Assembly: GCA_037783415.1 (NCBI GenBank)
Contig: JAZGTN010000003.1
Coordinates: forward strand, 6,610,501 to 6,674,500
From: Leptasterias polaris
Lineage: Eukaryota > Echinodermata > Asteroidea > Forcipulatida > Asteriidae
DNA length: 64,000 nt
Direction: 5' to 3'
A program made the translations under genes and the position numbers. Of the stretch, positions 1 through 11,110 are shown in pieces (the stretch's first letter is position 1; each line of letters opens with the position of its first letter). Below the pieces are notes generated by a model. The model was given only the letters and a program-made list of their open reading frames with translations. It did not search any database and was not told the origin of the DNA.

Positions 1-35
1 TAAGAGTGATTACCAAATGTATACCTTCCCTGGTT
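1..35 (+). repeat. 3' end of a TTAA-type inverted-repeat element (truncated by window start)
   Basis: The first bases (GTGATTACCAAATGTATACC) match the right ends of the elements at 18143-18472 and 59483-59777. The rest of the element lies before the window. Seen directly; the family name is only a working label. Confidence 0.5.
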
Positions 36-172
36 ATGAGATCTTACCACACATGAGTGAATTAGTTCCTTCAAGATTAGAATTCAACAATGTGAATAAT
101 TAATACTCCAAACCAGTTGATCATACGACGAGGATTGTTGGACCTGATGCCTCTATACAGTATCAGTCTTTG

Positions 173-523
173 TTAAAGGGTGTATACAACATTGCTAATT
201 GCCAAAGACCTGTATCCAAACTTGATGTGACCCAACATATACATAAAATAACAAACCTGTGAAAGTTTAAGCTCAATCGGTCTTCGGAGTCTTTAGAAAA
301 CACTGAAAAACCCCATTATATGTTTTCACTTTTTTAAAACATCGGATTTTATCCTGCAGGATAAAGACTATTGTTTTACTCATTTCCTAAAAACTATGCC
401 ATTTCAAGCAAAACTATTTCAAGGGAAGTTTTTCACCATGACCATCTTTATACCATGTAAGTTATGTGCAAATCTGTGAAAATTTATATTTTCAATCTTA
501 CCAATGTTGTATACACCCTTTAA
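173..523. mobile_element. MITE, TTAA-flanked family K1 (complete copy)
   Basis: The termini are inverted: AGGGTGTATACAACATTG at the left and CAATGTTGTATACACCCT at the right, each bounded by TTAA (173-176 and 520-523). TTAA duplication is typical of piggyBac and Kolobok DNA transposons. There is no coding capacity, so it is non-autonomous. Related copies lie at 5064-5394, 24957-25311, 42083-42410, 44763-45342, 48231-48545 and 54280-54585. Confidence 0.85.
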
Positions 524-704
524 CTAATCAAGTTGATTATTTATTTATTGATTTATGTATGGAAATAAATATTTGATATCAAATAATAAACCACAAGGGA
601 AACTGACTGGGTAAATTTTAAATGATTTTTGGGTTGAACAAGTTGGCTTCTGACTGGCACCCCCGAACAAAGATATTGACTAAATAGGGAGACCGCCAAC
701 ATAG

Positions 705-776
705 GGCTAGATAGCTCAGTTGGTAGAGCGCCGGCACGTTAAACCGGAGGTCGTTGGTTCAAATCCCACTCTAGTC
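705..776 (+). tRNA. tRNA-like cloverleaf, anticodon position reads GTT (Asn), probably repeat-borne
   Basis: A 72-nt cloverleaf can be drawn. The acceptor GGCTAGA pairs with TCTAGTC, the D stem is GCTC/GAGC, and the T arm has loop TTCAAAT. The anticodon loop ACGTTAA places GTT at 34-36, which would read Asn codons. It departs from a working tRNA: position 33 is C instead of the near-universal T, C31-A39 is unpaired, and the T stem has a T-C mismatch. The flanks carry an inverted pair (GGGTTGAACAA near 634 and TTGTTCAACCC near 786), and a related flank fragment occurs near 28670. A tRNA-derived repeat copy is therefore more likely than a functional gene. Confidence 0.55.
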
Positions 777-1058
777 AAATTTTCTTTGTTCAACCCGAAA
801 TAAATATTTAATAGATGTTAACAAAATTATAATTATTTGTTTTCCTTTTTTTAAATGTAAATATTGATGATGATGATGATGATTGATTGTGTGGTGACAA
901 TGGAAGGCGCTCTGATTTATTAAAAGCGCATATTAAATACATGTTACAGTGTGCAAACAAAGCTACGGTTCTGCTTTCAAAATAACTGCCAGTTTAGTAC
1001 TCATGGAGTTCATAAACAGCGTATTCGTTGATATCCTCTGTATGTTTTCCTGATACAG

Positions 1059-3018
1059 CTTGCACAAAACCAGACCAAACTGATAAGACAGATCGCAGAA
1101 GAAGTCTTTGATGCATACGTTGAAAATATCGTTAAAAGTATCCACAAACTGCAAGAAGCCGTATCGAAAGTCCGTGAAGTGTTTTTACCAATAGAGGATG
1201 CTTTCGGAGGACTCGCAGATGGCCTAGGAGTAAGTATAGCTGTTTATAGTTTGATATGTTTTTACATCTTATCTTTATTTGCATAAATACTTCTATAGTT
1301 CAAAAGTTGTATTTTTTTGAAATGTTTAATATCGTATCTTCATTTCAGGCTGCGGGTGAGGCCCTGGTGAGAGCAGCCGATGCATGCGATGATATCATCA
1401 CGGGAGCTTACTCGGAATGCACCGGTAGTATTAACCAGGCCTACAAGGAGTGCAAGAAGGCACTAGGTGGCGTCAATGTAGGAGCTGCATCGATCGGTAA
1501 GAATGCATACGAGCCGGAGGTTAAGGGACAAGGTGGTCATGGGCTCCCAGTCGACTTAATTTTTTAAAACCTAATCTCAGGCCTAAAGAGGGAAAGTAAC
1601 TAGTCACTTTTATGGAGTGTGCATGTTTACGACATTACGAAGGGTTTTGCAATGTTTTTATTGAACCATTTTGAAATGCACCTAAATGAACTTTGTAGCA
1701 AAGATTTGTTTGTGTTTGGATTCCAGATCAAATATGCGAGGCACTTCAATTTGGAGACTCTGTCTGTGGGCTCCTGGCTAATGCGGATGGTATTTGCAGT
1801 GCTCCAACATTCCTGGATGAAGTTATCAAGAAAGCCTTCCATGCTACCCAAAGAGCCCTGAATGATATCCAAGAGGTATTCAAGGTCGACGTGGACTTCT
1901 CAGCATACTGGGATTATCGAGCAAATCAAAGCCAGTCATTCGACTCCATCCAAGATGCAATTCAACAGGAGCTGGTAGAGTCTGTGACCTTCTTCAATTC
2001 TGCCTTCTCAGTGGTGGACAAGATCATAGCATTGTCTGTCCTATTCCTTCTCTTGCGGTCGTACCAGTATCACAGCAAGTACCGCACCAAAGATCGATTC
2101 GACAACTTCTATGTGACAAGAGATTTTAAGCTCCTTGATGTCAAGAGAAGGGAGAGTGGTCGAGAGCCGCTGTTGCCATTAAAGAAGTCAGAGCGTCGTC
2201 GTCTGATTGATCTCACATCTGTCTGGCTCAGCAAGCCCGAAAAGGGGCTATTCCGGTTAGGTCTTACAAAACTTCTGCTTCATGTAATCATCGCAGGTTT
2301 GCTGATTTTAGTAGATTATGGCCTCTTCTTGTTGCTTGCTCTCATCAACCGCCACGGGAAGATCAAGTTCAACGTGAGTGGTGGGGGAGGCGCTGATCTG
2401 TTCGTTGGTGGCTCAGGCTTCTTGTCTGATCTAATCAGGTCTTTCTTCTCAGAAGGATTTGAAGCTGCGAATGCCTTCAATATTACTGTTGACACAGAGC
2501 ACTGCCTTCCCAATGCTATACCTCCAGATAATACCATTGCAATAGGAGTTGCCGTGTTGTACCTCATAGCCCTAATCATGGTCCTATTCCAGGCCTACGC
2601 CCTCAGAATGCGAAGAGGAATTGCTTCTTACTTTTACCCAGAAAGAGAACAAGAGCGTATTTTTCATCTGTACAACAACACATTGCAAAAACGCCAGTCG
2701 CTGTTCAAGCTACTGAAGGAAAGAATCAAGCAGTCGAAGCGAGAGATGGACACCGAGCAGAAAATCAGTTTCAGGGCGTACATGTCTGCCAAGTACCCGT
2801 TCTGGAGGAAGATCTTCCGGTACTTTGGCGTGAAGAAGAGGGTGTGTTTGGGATGTGCTGATGTGGATAACGGCACCTTCATGTCTTGTGGCAACCCTGA
2901 TTGTCGTGGTAACTACTGCCGAGAGTGCCTACACGAGATTGGAAACACATGTACGCTCTGTAAGGAGATTGTCATAGGCAGTGATATCTCCATTGGTATT
3001 GTTGAACATAGAGTTTGA
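1059..3018 (+). CDS. DC-STAMP domain-containing protein with C-terminal RING (DCST1/DCST2-like), 5' part outside window
   Basis: Three exons are visible: 1059-1229, 1349-1496 and 1727-3018, with introns in phases 0 and 1, giving 536 residues up to the TGA. The first two exons encode an amphipathic ectodomain stretch with paired cysteines. The long last exon carries the DC-STAMP core: a membrane segment (IIALSVLFLLL), then the hallmark FDNFYVT and LLPL motifs, then a two-pass hydrophobic block and another membrane helix. It ends with eight cysteines in a C4C4 RING-type arrangement (CLGC, CGNPDC, CREC, CTLC). Family members are multi-pass membrane proteins. The spe-42/sneaky (DCST1) and spe-49 (DCST2) orthologues act in sperm at fertilisation, and vertebrate DCST1 is reported as a ubiquitin ligase. 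DCST1 and DCST2 cannot be separated here. Human DCST1 is about 700 residues, so roughly the N-terminal quarter is missing, upstream of the window. Confidence 0.9.
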
Positions 3019-3125
3019 GATACTGGGAGTTCAAAATCAAAAATTCCCGAAATCAAAATTGATGGGATCGGAGTGATGTTTACCTTGATGTTTTATTTTG
3101 TTTTAAAGGTTTAGGCATTTCAGAA

Positions 3126-3131
3126 AATAAA
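3126..3131 (+). terminator. polyadenylation signal of the DCST-like gene
   Basis: AATAAA lies about 110 bases after the stop codon, the usual place for a 3'-UTR signal. Transcript ends were not observed. Confidence 0.5.
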
Positions 3132-4587
3132 GTTACGATATTTTAAGAAAATCTTCTATTATATTGAAAGTGAACATCGTTTATAATTATGTTAACACTG
3201 CGAGCTAATAATAATATAAGTGTTTTAACAATTTCTAAACACACTTATTTTCTAAAGTGAAAATATGTTAAGCTTCATTTATTGAAATTATTTAAAAAAA
3301 ATATATATATATTAATAATAATAATATATAATATTTAAAAAAACCTGCCATATCATCACTTCTTTATAACCCTTTGGCTAATAATATTATAATTCGGTAA
3401 CTAACCATTTCTGACATTGTATCCCTCATGCAACATGGTCCAACAAAAAAAAAAATTATGAATAACAATTTCCTACAGATGGCACTGCAATGGGTACACG
3501 TATGGCACCAATGACCTGCCTAACGAGCCAACTTGACCAGCGCATGTTGGCGTCAGCCCCGTGCCGTCCCAGGGTCTGGTGGTGCTATATATATGCCTTA
3601 TTTTAGTCTGCCTCAGCCACTAAGAATTTACTTTCTCTTCCTCTTCACACCTTGAATTTGGTCAATTGTGTTTACAACTTCTTGAAGTCAAACCAGCCCC
3701 CTCCCTCCACACCCCACCCCCTCCCCCATTTGTCTCATTCATTGTTTACCTCTTGCTTTTTCTGTGCGTTTCTGCCTCTCCCTCTCCATTCATGTATTTC
3801 CACTTGATTACGTATGTTACACTTTGTTAACCTGTTTATATGTGTTGTGTTGTCATTTTAGCCTTTGAGAAAACTGCTAGGGTCGAAACGTCAGGCCATT
3901 AACTTATTTTTTTGCATTTAAAGTTGTTGTTGATGTACTTTCTGATGCACAGAGCTGCCAACATTTGCATCTTGCAGTCAAAGAGATTTCGTATTCAATC
4001 GGGGAGATATATAGAATTACAATCACCATAATATATAGGGAAAAACTTTCCAGAATTATGGAGATTTTCAAATTTGTTCACCAGAACATGAAAAGATTGG
4101 TTTATCTCCAGGAAACTTTCTGCACAATCACGGCAATTAAAGGAGCAATCCCCTCAGTTTTCACTGAATGTGTCAACGCATCGAGTTATTCCCTTTAACT
4201 TGTAGGCCCTTTTCAAAACTACGGAATCGGCTTATAGGCTTCGGTACGGGACTTCAAAAAGGCGGATGGTGCCGCAGACGGAGCTTTATATAAACCAGGG
4301 TTTCGAAAACGCCATAGTTGATAACATGGCAGCCCTAACCACCACCATAATCGTGTTCCCTTGTCTGCAATAGCAATTATAAATACTTATTCTCTAAGGG
4401 ATCTGACTATTTTGTCCTCACTGCCTCGGTTTGGTTACATTGAATTAAATGAGATAAAACAAGATGGATGCTCATTTTGGAGGCACGTGACATTTTGTAG
4501 ACTGAGATCAATTTAATGCCGTTAAGCAAACAAACCTGCCAGGGTTAGATTAATTGTTGCTAAACAACAAAAGATGACCAACCCAGA
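3132..4587. other. intergenic, no gene seen
   Basis: AT-rich sequence with a (TA)n/(AAT)n patch at 3290-3335 and a pyrimidine-rich stretch at 3690-3790. The short open frame at 3965-4198 has no family resemblance or codon pattern. A segment near 3870-3900 reads like the end of a dispersed repeat, but I cannot name it. Confidence 0.5.
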
Positions 4588-4744
4588 TGCAATAACCGTG
4601 CAAATCTCGCGCGTATTCGAACACTTTTGGGACCACTTTGATCCCACATACATTTTTTTTAGCATGGGGGTGTGAAGGAAACAAACTCGCGCACTTTCAC
4701 CTGTCCCAATATTCGAATACGCGCGAGACTTGCACAGTCTATTG
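4588..4744. mobile_element. foldback MITE with CTCGCGCG arms
   Basis: Arms of about 35 bp, GTGCAAATCTCGCGCGTATT at the left and its near-complement AATACGCGCGAGACTTGCAC at the right, enclose a core of about 85 bp. The arms extend outward with scattered mismatches. Non-coding. Confidence 0.75.
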
Positions 4745-5063
4745 TAACTCCTAGTTTTTGATAATGTGCATCTAGCTGTAGAGAACAGGTTAATGGTCAC
4801 AATTCAAACGACATCAGAATAAGAACCGTTATTTGTACATACATTATTCTTTTAAAATAAATTAAAATAATGTAATTGGCAACTGGAGCAAAATAAATAA
4901 ATATTGTCGAATGAATTGTAAACTGTCCGTGATGGCTTTCATATAATTGAAATGGCCAGGAGCCAAACTGAAACGAAATTGGGTTTCGTTTCTTATGCGA
5001 GAACTGTTTCTCTGTACATCTGCCTTTGAAACTCATTTTAATTTAGTTCTTATTATTCTTGAG

Positions 5064-5394
5064 TTAACAACATTGGTAAGATTGGAAATATAAATGTTCA
5101 CAGATGTGCACATAACTTACATGGTATAAAGATGGTCAACTTCCCTTGAAATAGTTTTGCATGAAATGCCATAGTTTTTAGGAAACGAGTAAAACAATAG
5201 TCTTTATCACGTAGGATAAAATCCGATGTTTGAAAAAAATTAAAACATATGTTTTTTCCCCCACTGTTTTCTCATGACTACGAAGAACGATTTAGGTTAA
5301 GATTTCACAGGCTTGTTATTTCATGTATATGTTAGGTCACATTAAGTGTGGATACAGGTCTTTGGCAATTACCAATGTTGTACACACCCTTTAA
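5064..5394. mobile_element. MITE family K1, inverted, degraded left end
   Basis: The right end reads CAATGTTGTACACACCCTTTAA, and the body matches the reverse complement of 173-523. The left end is worn (TTAACAACATTGG). Older than the copy at 173. Confidence 0.8.
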
Positions 5395-6284
5395 AAGAAA
5401 TTTTCACTTTATTTATTGTCAAATTCCTTTTGGCATATGCAATCACCCTCCTTCTTTCAAAATCAAACGGTTCTTTCAGAGGAAATAATTCTCAAGAAAA
5501 TGGTAGAGGTGCAAATATCACCTCGAGTTGGATTGTCTTCATTACTTGATAATTTTAACAATAAAGTTAGAACATCTGATGTTTTCCTTCCGTGGAGTGT
5601 TTTGAAATTTCTTAATACGAAAGAATCCAGAGACACTGAAAAATTAAAAGCCAGTGAGAGAGTTTCACAATCGCAATGAATTAAGAAATTGTGATCCATT
5701 TATTAAATTTATTAAACAAAATCCTCGTAACAAACATCTTCAGTTTGTTTATGTAAAATGACGATACACACTTTTAAAAAAATAGCCTTCACCAATTATT
5801 GCCCACCATACATAAACTACAAAAAGGCACCTTTCCCCTGTGGATAAAATGTCCTGTTTTGCAGTCTCAGTTCCAGACAGGGTGGAGTAACTAAGAAGCT
5901 GTTTGGAACGGGGACTGAATTTGGGGTTCAAGCCAAACTTCCTCATCAAGGGATAACAACCAAAGCTTACATCCCACATGAACTTTATCAGGGTCAACCC
6001 ATTTCTACTCTCTGTTATGATGTTAACTGTAACACCAATCATCAACTTGTCTTGTCCATGTACTTGAATAATATACTTGTATGTGTGTTGTGTGTTGTCA
6101 ACTTATATTGCCTTCGAAGTGGAACTTCTAGCATTTAATATACCGCGGTCGGTTCATTTTGGTTGGCAGTAGGAAGCCCCCCCCCCCAATGAGATACAAA
6201 AAATGCACGAAAAGAGTGAGTGGTTCGATACATTAAATTAAATAACCCCCTCCCCCAGAAATTTTTTGGTTATGCTAAATGTAG
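5395..6284. other. intergenic, unresolved
   Basis: An 88-codon open frame (5416-5679) is followed by more lysine- and asparagine-rich reading on another frame up to about 5770. This could be a dead retroelement piece, but no motif is diagnostic. A short poly-C tract lies at 6178-6187. Confidence 0.3.
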
Positions 6285-6440
6285 GGGGTAGGCCTACCCA
6301 GAGTTGTGGGGACTTTTACACAATACAAAGGTTTCCACAACGTTTTTCTTTGTTAAACTGGGTCCCCACAACGTGATTCTTTAGAAAAGGGAAAAATAGA
6401 ACAACAATAGGAAGTCCCCACAACGGTGTGTGCAAAAGTA
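6285..6440 (+). repeat. dispersed repeat with GTTGTGGGGAC motifs
   Basis: It shares about 150 bp with 36806-36963 in opposite orientation, including the repeated TGTGGGGAC / CCCCACAACG words. Probably a non-autonomous element, with ends near CTACCCAGAGTTGTGGGGAC. Coding potential is absent. Confidence 0.65.
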
Positions 6441-7242
6441 AGTGTGAGTTTGCAAAAGCAGTTTTTGTTAATATCAGTTTTGGATAAACGCTGAGAAGAG
6501 CTGGTGGGACTATTTTCTCTTAATCTTTCCATCAGTAATAACTCATGACTATTTTTCGGGGTCAAATTATATCATAACGATGAAGTTACAGTAACAAGTT
6601 AATAGTTTATACTATTCCGAAGAAGATACATGTATAAGTTCTGTACAAAGAACTTACACAAACAGCAATTTATTAAAGTGAAATGGGAAAGCAACCCGGA
6701 ATCATAACAGAGCACCGGTGAACAGAGACCTAGTGATCTTGTTTATACATGTAAATAACTAGGTCACTTCCTGCGGTGTGTATGACGTACTGCTGTGCAA
6801 TTTTACAGATAAAAAGTGTGTAACTTAAAAAGGTTACACCACTTGTGTTGGAAGAGTACAATAAAACTATCACATTGTTATTCGAGTGCAGAAACAAATG
6901 TTGAGGAGACATCATCGAATGGTCAAGACAATTTTTATTCCTTATGGTAAACTCAGTTGATATAAACGGACATATTGCGGCCAAAATACCTGTAGGTCCA
7001 AAGAATTATGAGAAATACAATTCCTTCCAACCATATGCAAGCATTTATTTTATTTGTTTGGTCAATAGTCATTCATGTACCATAAGCATTCTTCGCTTAC
7101 TTACTTCTTTCCCTCTGTCACATAATTAGCTACATGTATTCATACTTCAGCAGAGAATTTTGATCATAAGCATGATTGTGATTATAAACACAATCCATTG
7201 GATCCTTCCCCAACCCCCACACTGTTTACATACTGAGTATTA

Positions 7243-7386
7243 ACAGGCCCTATCCCAATTGGCAGCTACGGTTACGGCTACAGCTGTTTCTAAGGGTGTT
7301 GCTAAGGATGACCTATACTTCAATGCATGACGACACGGAAATCTAGCTGCAGCCACAGCTGTAGCCGCCAATTTAGACACAGCCAC
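7243..7386. mobile_element. foldback MITE with GGCGGCTACGGC arms
   Basis: The left arm (GGCAGCTACGGTTACGGCTA) is complementary to the right arm (AGCTGTAGCCGCCAATT). A second copy lies at 21972-22090 in GPATCH3 intron 3. The core shares TTGCTAAGGA / TCCTTAGCAA and a CATGCATTGAAGTATAG-like segment. Confidence 0.75.
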
Positions 7387-7509
7387 ACTCACTAATACAA
7401 AAAACAATTCGAAGATCTAGTAGGCTAAGGCTTCAAACCAGGCACTCCATGTATGATGACTCTTTCACAATGCCCATATTTTAAGTGTTCCTATTTTCTG
7501 CTTGTTCTC

Positions 7510-7800
7510 ACTAATACATTCTTACTTTGCTGAGATGTAGACCAAAGAGCCATTCCATCGACAGTATTCAACGTACTGCATCTCCTTGGAACTCTTTGCC
7601 TGGTGTATGTTTTCCTTCCTTCTACATTCTAGACTGTTTTGTGTTTTCAGAGGAATATCAATTCCTACCTTCAGCATCTCCCCTGAGTCATTTTCATTCT
7701 AAATGTATTCTTCTTGTAGCCCTCTACAAAGAGTGGCTTTTAGCCTTGTTTGGGGCAAACTAACTTGCATTAAAACAAAAATACATTCCGGGGTTGTTAA
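7510..7800 (+). mobile_element. non-LTR retrotransposon 3' end (fragment)
   Basis: It encodes the sequence typical of the end of a reverse-transcriptase ORF (TASPWNSLPGVCFPSFY), followed by a 3' tail (GGCTTTTAGCCTTGTTTGGG). The same tail occurs at 28340-28375 and 49960-50030. The clade (CR1/L2-like) is inferred; no catalytic domain remains. Confidence 0.65.
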
Positions 7801-7936
7801 CTACAGTTTGTAACATTCTGATGTCATGCATGGACTGCCTAGCTTATAAACCAAGCCAATCTAGTACATCAGCAGCCACCTAGTGTATCCACCATGTTCA
7901 TTGTAATTTATGTACATTTCTACTTGTCTGGAAGTG

Positions 7937-10131
7937 TTATTTCTTTTTGGAGCTTGACTTTCCTTTCAAATCTGGAGCTGGATGACTCACCACAGTCAGT
8001 GGTCTGGGTTCTCTTGACGCTGCCATGGCAATGACTTCCTTTTCAATGGTACTCCCGATAGCTCGTTCAAGATTCTAAATGTGGAAAAGAAAACAGAGTT
8101 GAAACTGAATGAAAAAGACTGCAGGATCAGACGATTTATGCAAGTAACAGACCTTTATCTGCCATCTTTGGCTAGTACCCTGGATGTAGTGGCAGTCATG
8201 AGAACTGACTCCCATTCTACCATATTGGGGCCAGACTATTCTCCCATCCAGCCTCAATCTGGTCGATTCAAATGGAAGGAATTTAAGATGATATGCAAGG
8301 GTACCTGCGGCATCAAGCCACAACGAACCATTATTCGACCAAGGAGCATTACATAGCCATAGCTCAAAGGTCTTTCCTTCTCCCAGAGGGGGGAAGGCCG
8401 CAGGGCCCACCCACGCACAACTCTTCTCATAATATCATCGGCTCATTGCTAAAAGGTCATTAATTGCAATTTCATACTTATAAATTCAAAAATCAAATAA
8501 AAATATAAAAAAATTATAATAATAATTAGAAATTGAACATTTTTGTCAAACAAACACTCTGAAGACCACTCTTGTTCATTAAACCCCATTTACAAGGGGC
8601 TCCAAAAAATATGCAGTAAGCATCTTCATGAAATCCATACATGTTGCAGCAATGACATTATAGTCCTGAGCAGGCGATATGGCCCTAGCTGGAAGTCAAA
8701 CCAGGGCCACAGTCAGTGATGAGAGGCGAGCACTTCATGCACAGACCACCCATGCCTCCCATGTACTAGCCATGCACATCATGCATGAAGCCACATTGCA
8801 AACAGTGCCCAGATAGGAATATAGTTACTTAATGCATACAATTGGACAAAAAAATATAATTTAATTAACCCTCTTGCTGTCTGACCATCCAATACCATTC
8901 ACTGTGGTTTTGAATGATAGATAAGCTATGCCAGCCTTGCAATATGATACCATGAGGGAATGTGTACACAGTACACAGTTAGTTCTGTGCACAGTTGTGC
9001 CACCATACACAACTTTGGCAGTTGAATGGTTTCAAATGGTTGGTCAACTCACTTGAAAATGTTGCGAACAGTAGGAGGGTTAATACAAATACCTAGAAAC
9101 TATCATGCCTGCAGCAGCATTTATAGCGTTATCATAATTAGTAAGTTTCCTTGAGGAATTATAAATCTATAAATGGGCTTCTTGAAAAGTCTAACATCAA
9201 ATGTTATAACTCAACCAAAACAAAATTGTATTTAAATAGATTTTTGTGAAAGGGGGAGTAAATTGCTACTTCCTTTAGGAAAAGTTAGACTATTAAAATG
9301 ATTGGGACCTTATCGGGGAAACAAAAGTTAAAATGCCATAGGCCAGACAGAGGCTCCCAGAGCTGAGAGAGAGCAACATGATGTTTTTTGTGTGTGTGGA
9401 ATGGTTAAAGTGAGACAAGAAAACATGACAACAAATTTGTAATGGGCATTGTAGTATATTTACATAGGCGCTCCATAAGTAAAACGTATATTTTTTATAT
9501 CAGGCGTGCCATACAACAAGTACAATATACAGGTCGAAGGTCATGTGGAAAGTTCTGGTAATAAATGAACCATGTGTTGGTGTTGTACATGTAGTTGTTC
9601 TACATTCTGATAATGGTGTCTCCGTGTGTGGTTATTTGACAACCGTAAATACATAACAGGCATCAGGGTTGTTTGGGCACAAAGAATTTCAGGTTTACCT
9701 TCCTCAGCTTGGCCAGCTTGACGACATTGGCTTTCTTAGGGGCAATAAAGCGACCTAAAAATAAACATAAAATGCATCAACTTAATTAATTGCACTGTAC
9801 TTAAGCGAAATGCAAATTTGAAATTGTTTCTCGAATGTGAACCCTTCTACTCCGGGGGTCGATTTCACAAAGCACTAAGATTAATCTTAAGATGAGTTAT
9901 CAGTATTACCATGGTGATTTGTATTGTGACATCACTCTTTGCTAAGCAACTGCGATGGATTTGCAGTTACGATCAATCTTAACTCTTTGTGAAATCGAGC
10001 CCAGGAGGCCCCACATGGCAAGGGGCAGTGGAAGAGGAAGCTCCCCCCAATGGCTAAGGACAATGGGAAAGGAGGCTCTCCAATGGCCAGGGACAGTGGG
10101 GAGGAGGCCTCCTTCTCCCCCCCCCCCCCCA

Positions 10132-10164
<33 letters not shown>

Positions 10165-10593
10165 TGGGGACCGTGGGAGAGATAGCCCCTTCCATGGCCA
10201 GGGACAGTGGGGAGGAGAACGTACACAAACAGCAATTTATAGACATAGCATGCGAGGGTGTCATGACCTGGGGTTAAATCCCTCCGCTCACATCGCCACA
10301 TTTTGTTTAACCACACAGCGCTTAATAAAGTCAAAAGGACCTCCCAAGCTAAGTTCATGTACTGCTTATAATCCGTGGAGTTTCTAAATGAACTTGACAA
10401 TATCAACCCGATACCAGTTAAAGATTTACTGCAATACAACTAAAGTAAAAGTCAAGAAACAATGCATTTATAACCCAAATATTTCTTTAATACCTTTTTT
10501 CTGGACACCACCGGTACCCTTCTTTTGATGAACATGCTTACTACTCTTTTTTCCTGGTGCCTGTGCATGTTTCTTTCGATTTCCTTGGGGCAT
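7937..10593 (-). CDS. C19orf53: C19orf53 / Leydig cell tumour 10 kDa protein homologue
   Basis: Three exons on the minus strand: 10593-10494, 9754-9699 and 8074-7937, intron phases 1 and 0, giving a 97-residue protein; the human protein is 99. It starts MPQGNRKKHAQAPGKK, then has the family signature RFIAPKKANVVKLAKLRK across exon 2. It continues NLERAIGSTIEKEV in exon 3 and ends in a lysine tail. The small, very basic family is conserved in animals, and a nuclear or nucleolar location is expected from composition; the molecular function is not established. The gene is divergent from GPATCH3, with about 2.0 kb between starts. Intron 1 contains the minisatellite at 10015-10215 and intron 2 a TTAA element. 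The three-exon assembly is well supported by protein continuity at both splices. Confidence 0.9.
8865..9083 (+). mobile_element. MITE, TTAA-flanked family K3
   Basis: The ends are TTAACCCTCTTGCTGT and ACAGTAGGAGGGTTAA. It is nearly identical, in inverse orientation, to 50921-51141. A diverged relative lies at 49208-49320. It sits in intron 2 of the C19orf53 homologue. Confidence 0.85.
9856..10001. mobile_element. foldback MITE, GTCGATTTCACAAAG arms
   Basis: The left end GGGGTCGATTTCACAAAG and right end CTTTGTGAAATCGAGCCC are complementary over about 17 bp, with further pairing (AGATTAATCTTAAGAT against ATCAATCTTAA). It lies in the C19orf53 homologue intron 1. Confidence 0.8.
10015..10215 (+). 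repeat. GC-rich minisatellite split by a poly-C tract
   Basis: Units of about 35-40 bp based on ATGGCCAGGGACAGTGGGGA recur about four times. A run of about 45 bases of almost pure C (10118-10158) interrupts them. The overlapping proline-rich and glycine-rich open frames are a by-product of the low complexity, not genes. The tract could form G-quadruplex or i-motif structures and may vary in length. Confidence 0.85.
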
Positions 10594-10978
10594 TTTCTCT
10601 CTTAAACAGAAAAAATAAAATAAATAATGGCAATGAATTATGGCATTTTTATACAACTGTGTATTACTCCCCTAGAACTATGAGAGGTTCACCTCCACCC
10701 TTGTATTTCTAGGAGTCAGTTTGAATGTTCCCAGGATTTTCATTCAAATAAAAATTACTACTAATAGAGAGTGCAACGTTGCAAGCAGATAAATGTTCAC
10801 ATATTTACACACCACTTGCATAGTGGAAAACATCAAATGATATTTACTTTTTGCCTAAATTGCTGTCGTTTTTGATAAATTAGTGACGACAATGATGGGG
10901 TTTAATTTGGTTTTTACCCTTACGAAGATGTGTGTTAATCACTGTATACTCAGTACTTTCTGTGAAAAAAAAATCCAC

Positions 10979-11110
10979 AGGCAAATCACTCGGGTCGGAC
11001 TCGAACCCATGACCTTTGCATTGCTAGAGCAGATGTCTTACCACTAGACCACCGAGCTAGCCCGATGGCTAGAGGCAGTTTGAATCCTTGGCAGATGGGG
11101 TTTTTGACAA
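10979..11110 (-). repeat. tRNA-derived SINE head
   Basis: On the minus strand there is an A-box-like TGGTCTAGTGG and a B-box GGTTCGAGTCC, joined by a degenerate anticodon arm. No complete cloverleaf forms, so this is a pol III promoter-bearing repeat and not a tRNA gene. It lies in the C19orf53-GPATCH3 intergenic gap. Confidence 0.65.

Noticed and set aside
3840..3905. Possible hammerhead ribozyme core (CGAAACG near 3886)
   Set aside because: No matching CUGAUGA box at the right spacing; probably part of a worn dispersed repeat.
8075..8410. Open frames on both strands of about 90-111 codons
   Set aside because: They lie in intron 2 of the C19orf53 homologue, abutting exon 3, and have no family resemblance.
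9932..10439. Overlapping open frames up to 165 codons on both strands around the poly-C tract
   Set aside because: They exist only because C/G runs and minisatellite units contain no stops; composition is Pro or Gly runs and the region is intronic.
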